NCBI GenBank assembly: GCA_014381385.1
Contig: JACNLR010000091.1
Location: forward strand, 1 to 19,171
Length of the DNA stretch: 19,171 nt
Direction of reading: 5' to 3'
Source of the DNA: Planctomycetota bacterium
GTDB taxonomy: Bacteria > Planctomycetota > Phycisphaerae > Phycisphaerales > SM1A02
How positions within the stretch are numbered: position 1 is the stretch's first letter; every line of letters starts with the position of its first letter. Made by a program: the position numbers and the translations under genes. This document shows positions 13,630 through 19,171 of this stretch, one piece after another. The notes below the pieces were generated by a model. The model saw only the letters and a program-made list of their open reading frames with translations, was not told where the DNA came from and did not search any database.

Positions 13630-14721
13630 TCACTTTTCAGAATAGCACTGCCCTACCAATTCCAAATATTCTTGTATCTGCAACAAACAAAGTTGTTTTG
13701 CGTCCTCGCCAGAATCGAATTTTTTATGCCATTGCACAATCCGTTCTAGTGCTTCAAGCAACGCCCACCGTGGTATCCAATCCAAACGAGTTTTTGCTTT
13801 TGCACAATCGAGTTTTAAATAATGTGCTTCGTGTACATGATTCTCGCCATCAACGCCCCAACCTGCACCATCGCCCCAGAGGTCGGCCAAATTCTTGACA
13901 ACCCAGTCTACAGGTTTAGCATCGCAAGCATCTGGGCCAAAATTCCAGGGCTCTGCGAATTCATCCCCATCAACATGCAATCTGTTGGCTAAACAAAGAT
14001 ATCCAACGAGTGGTTCCAATACGTGTTGCCATGGTCTAATGGCGCTGGGACTTCTTAGGTGTACTGTTTCGTTTTTTGCAAATGCACCGAGTACGTCTGG
14101 GACGAGCCTATCCTCTGACCAGTCGCCACCACCGATTACATTTCCAGCCCTTGCCGTTGCAATTGCAGTTTTGTGCGTGTTGTAATTAGCACTCGGAAAG
14201 TACGAATTACGATAGGAAGAAGTCAATAACTCCACGCAACCCTTGCTGCTGCTGTATGGGTCGTAGCCACCCATAGCATCTGTTTCGACGTATCCCTGCA
14301 ACTGTTCAAGGTTCTCATAACATTTGTCTGATGTGACAATCACCGCTGCTCGGACCGAGTTTGTATTCCGTATTGCTTCAAGTACATGCAATGTACCCAT
14401 CACATTTGTTTCGTAGGTTTCAACTGGGCAATCGTAGGATCGTCTAACGAGTGCTTGCGCCGCTAAATGGAACACTATCTCTGGTTGATGCTCCTGAAAA
14501 AGAGCCGTCACCTTTTGTGCATCTCGTAAATCTTGGTAGATACTCACCATGCCATCTTCGCAATTTGAAGCTTCAAACAAATTAGGTGTTGTTTCTGGAG
14601 GTAATGATACGCCAGTCACATCGGCTTCTAGTTGTTGCAGAATGAGCGAAAGCCAACTCCCTTTAAAGCCAGTGTGCCCTGTCACAAGCACCTTTTTGCC
14701 TTTCCAAAAATGAACATCCAT
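13630..14721 (-). CDS. rfbG: CDP-glucose 4,6-dehydratase
   Basis: NAD-dependent SDR enzyme that turns CDP-glucose into CDP-4-keto-6-deoxyglucose. It has 363 residues, a normal length. It shows the Rossmann motif GHTGFKG (15-21), VTSDKCYEN (about 129-137) and the catalytic Y156-x3-K160 (YSSSK). Further family features are FHLAAQALVRRSY and GNVIGGGDWSEDRLVPD. The ATG at 14721 overlaps the last base of the rfbF TAA (TAATG). Another in-frame ATG at 14757 lies inside rfbF and adds 12 residues before the family N-terminus (WKGKKVLVTGHTG), so it was rejected. It stands second in the cassette, between the cytidylyltransferase and the 3-dehydrase, matching pathway order. Confidence 0.95.
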   Translation of the reverse strand: MDVHFWKGKKVLVTGHTGFKGSWLSLILQQLEADVTGVSLPPETTPNLFEASNCEDGMVSIYQDLRDAQKVTALFQEHQPEIVFHLAAQALVRRSYDCPVETYETNVMGTLHVLEAIRNTNSVRAAVIVTSDKCYENLEQLQGYVETDAMGGYDPYSSSKGCVELLTSSYRNSYFPSANYNTHKTAIATARAGNVIGGGDWSEDRLVPDVLGAFAKNETVHLRSPSAIRPWQHVLEPLVGYLCLANRLHVDGDEFAEPWNFGPDACDAKPVDWVVKNLADLWGDGAGWGVDGENHVHEAHYLKLDCAKAKTRLDWIPRWALLEALERIVQWHKKFDSGEDAKQLCLLQIQEYLELVGQCYSEK

Positions 14722-15491
14722 TACCAAATTTTCCAAGGCGCGTTGTTTGAATCCCAAAGTTTTTCAAGGAGTTGCTTGTCCCGAAGCGTATCCATTGGCT
14801 GCCAGAAACCATCGTGCTCGTAAAACATCAGTTCGCCCTCTTTTGCAAGTTGCTGAAGCGGCGCTTGCTCCCAAATCGAACTGTCACCATCGATATACGA
14901 AAGAACTTCAGGCGATAAAACAAAAAAGCCGCCGTTGATTAACCCGCCGCCGCCGATTGGTTTTTCATGAAAGTCAATGACCTTATCACCATCTATTTTC
15001 AGTGTTCCAAATCTTCCGGGAGGTCTTGTTGCAGTTACTGTAGCTTTTTTCCCATGGCTCTTATGCAACTCTATTGTCTTCTTAATATCGATATCAGCAA
15101 CGCCATCACCGTAGGTAAAAAGAAATGCTTCCTCATTTTCAATATAACTCGCTACCCGTTTAAGACGACCGCCGGTTAAGGTGGATTCCCCTGTGTCAAC
15201 GAGCGTCACGCGCCATGGTTCCGCTCTGCGTTGGTGCACTTCCATTGAATTTTCTTGCACATCAAACGTCACATCTGAATTGTGAAGAAAATAATTTGCA
15301 AAATACTCTTTAATGACGTATCCCTTATAGCCACAGCAAATAATGAAATCGTTAATCCCATGCGCAGAATAGCCCTTCATGATGTGCCATAGAATAGGTT
15401 TAGAACCAATCTCAACCATAGGCTTGGGTCTAAGAGTCGATTCTTCAGCAAGTCTAGTCCCCAACCCACCAGCCAATATAACTGCTTTCAT
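14721..15491 (-). CDS. rfbF: Glucose-1-phosphate cytidylyltransferase
   Basis: Makes CDP-glucose from CTP and glucose-1-phosphate, the entry step of CDP-dideoxysugar synthesis. At 256 residues it matches the known enzymes (about 257). The nucleotide-binding signature is AGGLGTRLAEESTLRPKPMVEIG-like (residues 7-29, with G8-G9, R13, K23). FLFTYGDGVADID holds the metal-binding aspartate, and RPPGRFG and NGGFFV are family stretches. The ATG at 15491 is preceded by AAGGAA at 8 nt. A TTG at 15518 in the same frame has no ribosome site, lies against the TATAAT box and was rejected. It is the first gene after a promoter and probably heads the sugar-nucleotide part of the block. Its stop overlaps the rfbG start. 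Confidence 0.96.
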   Translation of the reverse strand: MKAVILAGGLGTRLAEESTLRPKPMVEIGSKPILWHIMKGYSAHGINDFIICCGYKGYVIKEYFANYFLHNSDVTFDVQENSMEVHQRRAEPWRVTLVDTGESTLTGGRLKRVASYIENEEAFLFTYGDGVADIDIKKTIELHKSHGKKATVTATRPPGRFGTLKIDGDKVIDFHEKPIGGGGLINGGFFVLSPEVLSYIDGDSSIWEQAPLQQLAKEGELMFYEHDGFWQPMDTLRDKQLLEKLWDSNNAPWKIW

Positions 15492-15499
15492 ATTTTGAT

Positions 15500-15523
15500 T
15501 TCCTTGCGCATCGCTCAATTATA
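15500..15523 (-). promoter_or_regulatory. TATAAT box and ribosome binding site for rfbF
   Basis: On the minus strand a perfect TATAAT (complement of 15518-15523) predicts a start near 15511 and a leader of about 20 nt. That leader holds AAGGAA (complement of 15500-15505), 8 nt before the rfbF ATG. No good -35 lies 16-18 bp upstream. The site falls in the 52-bp gap between the FkbM gene and rfbF, the largest gap in the minus-strand block, so rfbF and its followers may be transcribed separately. Confidence 0.5.
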
Positions 15524-15543
15524 CTGCAAGCCCAATCCTCGTA

Positions 15544-16263
15544 TTAGAAATTGGAAAACCTGCAATCATCCCCAATACGGCCAATACTCCGGTAACCAAG
15601 CGCTTGCATTTCTTCCGTGATTTGCTCACCACGGTCATCTGAAAGCACTTCCACTTGCAGGATTATCTTGTTTTGTTGTAGGGTCTTACGCATACCTTGT
15701 AGTACTTGTTTTTCGTGCCCTTCCACATCTACTTTGATAAATATTCGTTTGTTTGCGTATGCATATTCATCATCGAAGACGACGCAAAGAATTTTTTCGG
15801 TTTCGGTGTAGCTCGAACGCTCTTCGTTTATTGAAGAGACCCCTGTCGAACTCGGGTCGATTTGTATTGACACAGTTGACCTCGAATCACTGAGCGCTTG
15901 ATTCCGTGGAACTACACGTCGATTTAAACTATTAACAAAGATATTTGCACAGAGTTGATTGTAGTTACGCACTACCGGCTCGAACGACAATACTTGTAAA
16001 CTTTTAACATTGTTTGCAAGCATAATTGAGTACACACCAAGATTCGCACCAACGTCTATGAATGTATCAATTTTATGTTCACGTATCAAGTCAATTGCTG
16101 TTGATATCTGTTTTCGTTCGTAGGGCTGGCAAATAAGCAACCTTGAATCAATCCAATTCTGATTGTCTAACAAAAAATTACATCCTTGCCTGTGCGCAAC
16201 GCGATACCGACGCGCGAACAAACGAAAAAATCTTTTTGCAATACTCCAGTGGATTTTTCTCAA
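15544..16263 (-). CDS. FkbM-family methyltransferase
   Basis: SAM-dependent O-methyltransferase of 239 residues. The SAM motif is TFIDVGANLGVYS (67-79), followed by VLSFEPVVRNY with the acidic ribose-binding residue (E95), and a C-terminal FIKVDVEGHEKQVLQGM typical of the FkbM family. Members methylate hydroxyls of sugars, polyketides or glycolipids. In this context a glycan residue is the likely substrate. The TTG start at 16263 directly follows the ligase-like gene's TAA and has GGAG at 6 nt. No ATG lies near the family N-terminus. The protein has a basic N-terminal segment (RFFRLFARRYR) that could bind membrane surfaces; this last point is speculation. Confidence 0.87.
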   Translation of the reverse strand: MRKIHWSIAKRFFRLFARRYRVAHRQGCNFLLDNQNWIDSRLLICQPYERKQISTAIDLIREHKIDTFIDVGANLGVYSIMLANNVKSLQVLSFEPVVRNYNQLCANIFVNSLNRRVVPRNQALSDSRSTVSIQIDPSSTGVSSINEERSSYTETEKILCVVFDDEYAYANKRIFIKVDVEGHEKQVLQGMRKTLQQNKIILQVEVLSDDRGEQITEEMQALGYRSIGRIGDDCRFSNF

Positions 16264-17526
16264 TTAGTGCTCCGCTCTTTGCAACACTGTTCGATCGCCA
16301 CGATGCAATTCGACTAGATGAACCACGATGACTAGCAATACTATTGGCACCCACCACAATTTGAATAGAGGTGGCATGGTATTGAACGGGTTGATAATAA
16401 GCAAAAACGAGAGCATCCATGGATACGTATATAAATTAAATCCGCCTCTTGATTTGCATGTCAAAAATACAAGAAATGCTATTGCTCCAACAAGACCGAA
16501 AAAACCTACCATTCCAGTTTCAGCGAGAATGCCTATCCAAACATGATGCACGTGATAGGCATCGTTAACAAGTAATACTTCGTTCCCCATTTCCGAATCC
16601 GGTTTGTGCGATTGATATGCTTCTTGGAATGAGTTTGCTCCAATACCGGTGATTGGCTCTTCGTTGAACATGCTCCAGCTAGCCTCCCAAATTTCAATGC
16701 GGCCTGAGAGCGCCCTGTTCAAATTGTTGCGAAAATCGCCTTGCTGAAAAATTGCCGTCGTTGTTTCAAATCTAGCTTTGGCAATGGCTGAATTCGTAAT
16801 GCCAACCCAGCCTACGAATACTAACATTGGCACAAAACAAGAGATGAAAATGAGTCTTCCACAAGTCGTTCTAATATAGAACACATAGAAAACGAAAATA
16901 GAGAGGATAAATGTAAGTATGTCCGTCCGAACGCCAGTAAAAAATAAAGTAAAAGCCAATACTAAGATATACACAATTTGACAAGTCCAACCAAAACGCG
17001 CGAGCCATTTCAGTGTAATGGGGAGAGTGACTGTAAGTAACATCCCTAGATGTGTATTTGAAAATGGGCCACTAACACGAACTGTAGCTACCATTGGATT
17101 TCCGAGCAAATCATTGCCTGTGAAGTACTGTACTATTGAATCAAGGACCCATACGACCGATGTTATCGCAATGATTGTTACCAAAACATCGAGTAATTTA
17201 TAGTTCATGCATAACGAGAAGATTGTGACTCCGGCAAAGAAAAAAACTGGTAAGAATCCAGCAAATTTGGTCGTTTCTCCAGAGTTTACAGTACTAAGCA
17301 GCGAGAAGACGCCCGGCAAACCCAGCAACAGCACAACAATTCCAATCTGTTTGATCCCGATTGATCGTGCGATAGATTTGTCATTATGAAATACCAAAAC
17401 GCCTGCAACAGCGAGCGAAATAAACGCAATTTGCGAGAGGTTACCAAATGGCTGCCCGACAAATAACATCGCAGTTAGGCAAAGGACAATAACTTCTTGC
17501 AGCGTAATCGTGCCAAAAATCTTCAC
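16264..17526 (-). CDS. O-antigen ligase/polymerase-like membrane protein (Wzy_C type)
   Basis: A strongly hydrophobic protein of about 420 residues with roughly ten membrane-spanning stretches. It has one large polar loop toward the C-terminus (counting from the GTG, about 270-330). The loop holds SGRIEIWEASWSMFNEEPITGIGANSF and YHVHHVWIGILAETGMVGF; the GRxxxW, PhxGxGxxxF and HxHxxxL-x-E-G pattern marks the O-antigen ligase/WaaL/Wzy superfamily. Such proteins join or polymerise lipid-linked glycans on the periplasmic side. I chose the GTG at 17526, which overlaps the GT4 TGA (GTGA) and has GAGGTG 8 nt upstream. An ATG at 17544 in frame lacks a ribosome site. Ligase versus polymerase cannot be decided by eye. 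Confidence 0.82.
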   Translation of the reverse strand: MKIFGTITLQEVIVLCLTAMLFVGQPFGNLSQIAFISLAVAGVLVFHNDKSIARSIGIKQIGIVVLLLGLPGVFSLLSTVNSGETTKFAGFLPVFFFAGVTIFSLCMNYKLLDVLVTIIAITSVVWVLDSIVQYFTGNDLLGNPMVATVRVSGPFSNTHLGMLLTVTLPITLKWLARFGWTCQIVYILVLAFTLFFTGVRTDILTFILSIFVFYVFYIRTTCGRLIFISCFVPMLVFVGWVGITNSAIAKARFETTTAIFQQGDFRNNLNRALSGRIEIWEASWSMFNEEPITGIGANSFQEAYQSHKPDSEMGNEVLLVNDAYHVHHVWIGILAETGMVGFFGLVGAIAFLVFLTCKSRGGFNLYTYPWMLSFLLIINPFNTMPPLFKLWWVPIVLLVIVVHLVELHRGDRTVLQRAEH

Positions 17527-18653
17527 TGCGGTTGCACCTCGCATTTAGATAAACATTGATAGAGTTTGAGAGTCTGAGAACACATCGAATCGAGTGTATA
17601 CGAATCTTGTTTTTGTAGCGTTGGTGGCTCCGTCAAAAATCCTTTTGTTTTTTCAATTGCTTTCTGGATCGCCCCAACAGGCACAAGCCCTATTGGGAAT
17701 AGTTGCGTAAGTTGCTCTTGCACGCCCCCGTGTGAATATCCAATCACTGGCTTGCCCATACTTAACGCTTCTAACGTTGTTCGTCCGAAGGATTCAGGCG
17801 TTGTCGAAAGCGAGTACACAATTGTTGCTATCGCAAGTATTTCTTTTAGGTCTCTTCTATGACCCACAAAGGTAATATGCGACTGCAATCCAAGTTGTGC
17901 AACTTGTTGCTGTAATTCACGAGCGTATCCTGCTTTTGTTGGGTGCGTACCACCGACGATTACCCCATGCACATTTTCTCCCGCCTTAACAAGCGTATCG
18001 ATGATGGTAATAAAATCTGCATGACCCTTTAGTCTTGTTAGGCGTGCAGGCAGAGTAAGTAGTTCTTTTCCTACCATTTGGGGAAATTTGACGTGCCAAT
18101 CATCTATCCATGTCTGATTTGGCGCATACCCCAACGGGTAAGTTTCGCCGTCGACGCCTCTGCAAATAACCTGCACATTGGAAGGATTTGCAAATGTATA
18201 GTTTTTCAAGATGTAAGCTCGAATGCATTCCGAAACAGCTATAACTTTTTCGCCGCGAGCCATGATACTGCTGTACTTGCCAACAGAGTAGAAACCGTGC
18301 ACAGTTGTCACAAGTTTTGGGCGTGCATTCTTCTGTAATTTTTTCCATGCTAGGTATCCAACCCAAGCTGGCAAACGCGAACGCAAATGCAGAATGTCGA
18401 TTTTTTCCTGCTGCAACATTTTTTTGACTTTTGAAATGTACCGAAGTGTTGCTAACGATTTCTTACCGATTGGCCACTGAATGTGCTCGCTGCCATCGTT
18501 TGTAAGTTGTTCAACCATTTCACCGCCACCCGAGATAACAATGGAACGATGCCCATGGCTAACAAGATATTTTGCCATTTCAAGTGTGCCACGTTCGACA
18601 CCACCACCGCGTAATTCTGGCAACATCTGCACGATTGTGAGCTTCTTCGTCAT
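17523..18653 (-). CDS. Glycosyltransferase family 4 (GT-B fold)
   Basis: A 376-residue GT4 transferase. The N-terminal acceptor domain has LPELRGGGVERGTLEMAKYL (about 11-30), the glycine-rich loop common in lipopolysaccharide and exopolysaccharide transferases. The donor domain shows LPARLTRLKGHADFI, GVIVGG, ITFVGHRRD and the E-x7-E motif in TPESFGRTTLEALSMGKPVIGY, which binds the nucleotide-sugar. It acts at the cytoplasmic face of the inner membrane. Its ATG overlaps the TGA of the ELM1-like gene by 4 bp (ATGA), and its own TGA overlaps the next start. This is an operon arrangement with the ELM1-like protein, ligase-like protein and methyltransferase. Donor and acceptor are unknown. Confidence 0.92.
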   Translation of the reverse strand: MTKKLTIVQMLPELRGGGVERGTLEMAKYLVSHGHRSIVISGGGEMVEQLTNDGSEHIQWPIGKKSLATLRYISKVKKMLQQEKIDILHLRSRLPAWVGYLAWKKLQKNARPKLVTTVHGFYSVGKYSSIMARGEKVIAVSECIRAYILKNYTFANPSNVQVICRGVDGETYPLGYAPNQTWIDDWHVKFPQMVGKELLTLPARLTRLKGHADFITIIDTLVKAGENVHGVIVGGTHPTKAGYARELQQQVAQLGLQSHITFVGHRRDLKEILAIATIVYSLSTTPESFGRTTLEALSMGKPVIGYSHGGVQEQLTQLFPIGLVPVGAIQKAIEKTKGFLTEPPTLQKQDSYTLDSMCSQTLKLYQCLSKCEVQPQ

Positions 18654-19171
18654 GCAACACGCTCCAGAATAATCGAAGCTACTCTTGACGATTCATCAAA
18701 CTCTCGAGGCTTGTGTTGGCTTGTTGGCTTTTCTTTCCAAGTTTCGTACTGCATGACTGCGCCATTTTCAAGCAATTCAGCTAAGCCGTTGCGTACACGA
18801 GATTTCTTTCCGGTTTTCTCAAGTGTAAATACAAATGTCATCGCTCCTGAACTTAGCGCTTCGTACACCATGGAGACACTATCGGGTGTTACCCAAATCT
18901 GACCAGAACTATAGTAATGCTCGCGCAACCACACAGAATCTGTTTCTGCGAAGGGAACAATATTTACTTGTGTGCCTTGCAGCAATGCAACAAAAGTTTC
19001 TGGCGTTCTTCTTGAAGTTGTGAGCGTCCATTGCACTTGCGAGTTTTGGTGTACCACTTCCTTTATCTGATTTGCCACGCGAGCGTCATCCCAGAGATAG
19101 TGCGAGGATTCACCTCCAACGAGAATAAGCCCCTTCTCTACATCTTTATTCTTCACGAACTCCACTGCGTT
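18650..19171 (-). CDS. ELM1-like (GT-B-like) protein, 5' end outside window
   Basis: The visible C-terminal 173 residues match the bacterial branch of the ELM1 family (named after plant mitochondrial-fission protein ELM1). Motifs are GGESSHYLWDDARV, WTLTTSRRTPETF and TPDSVSMVYEALSSG. The layout resembles the donor half of a GT-B glycosyltransferase. Bacterial members often sit in LPS or capsule loci, and their biochemical role is not settled. The frame is open to the right edge (NAV before the residues EFVKNK), so the GTG at 19165 is not accepted as the start. The TGA overlaps the GT4 start by 4 bp, so the two are translated together. A role in glycan assembly is inferred from context. Confidence 0.78.
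   Translation of the reverse strand, partial: NAVEFVKNKDVEKGLILVGGESSHYLWDDARVANQIKEVVHQNSQVQWTLTTSRRTPETFVALLQGTQVNIVPFAETDSVWLREHYYSSGQIWVTPDSVSMVYEALSSGAMTFVFTLEKTGKKSRVRNGLAELLENGAVMQYETWKEKPTSQHKPREFDESSRVASIILERVA

Noticed and set aside
1..19171. Insertion sequences, integrases, phage or toxin-antitoxin genes
   Set aside because: Every sizeable frame is explained by the listed genes; no transposase motif, terminal repeats or small paired genes were seen.

Overview
The window looks like chromosomal DNA of a Gram-negative-type bacterium with a moderate, slightly AT-rich composition. The best guess is a planctomycete of the Phycisphaerae kind. The reasons are the long UbiD-family decarboxylase (about 613 residues), a DksA/TraR protein with a very lysine-rich N-terminal tail translationally coupled to lspA, the style of the ABC-2 exporter pair, and divergent genes spaced by only 22-23 bp. 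This assignment is inference from family resemblance; no rRNA or other phylogenetic marker gene is present. No mobile element, CRISPR array or phage gene was seen, and no gene-free stretch exceeds 300 bases.

Left part (1-8959) is housekeeping DNA packed very tightly. It holds the 3' part of an MltA-type lytic transglycosylase (+), a UbiD-family decarboxylase (-), an ABC-2 exporter ATPase and permease (+), proC (-), accA (+), a lysine-rich DksA/TraR-family gene coupled to lspA (+), and truB (-). The pairs decarboxylase/ABC, proC/accA and truB/tRNA-Ser are divergent over 22-23 bp. Each gap holds two face-to-face -10-like elements that overlap or share a central TA. The protein start codons lie 6-7 nt after their -10, which suggests leaderless mRNAs made from symmetric bidirectional promoters. 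Convergent pairs overlap (MltA/UbiD by 21 bp) or are nearly adjacent (permease/proC, 6 bp).

A tRNA-Ser(GGA) at 8983-9070 separates the housekeeping block from a block transcribed entirely on the minus strand (9071-19171), dedicated to a surface polysaccharide or glycolipid. In transcription order it encodes an ELM1-like protein (5' end outside the window), a GT4 glycosyltransferase, an O-antigen ligase/polymerase-like membrane protein, an FkbM methyltransferase, then, after a TATAAT promoter, a CDP-sugar cassette: rfbF, rfbG, rfbH, an RmlC-type epimerase and an SDR reductase/epimerase. A WaaE/KdtX-like GT2 and a GT4 transferase follow. Most junctions are 1-22 bp overlaps or 0-1 bp gaps, so the block is probably one or two operons.

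The cassette order cytidylyltransferase, 4,6-dehydratase, 3-dehydrase, RmlC-like epimerase, SDR reductase matches the known logic of CDP-ascarylose (3,6-dideoxy-L-hexose) synthesis. The E3 reductase partner of RfbH is not in the window. The flanking transferases, ligase-like protein and methyltransferase would place and decorate such a sugar in an exported glycan.
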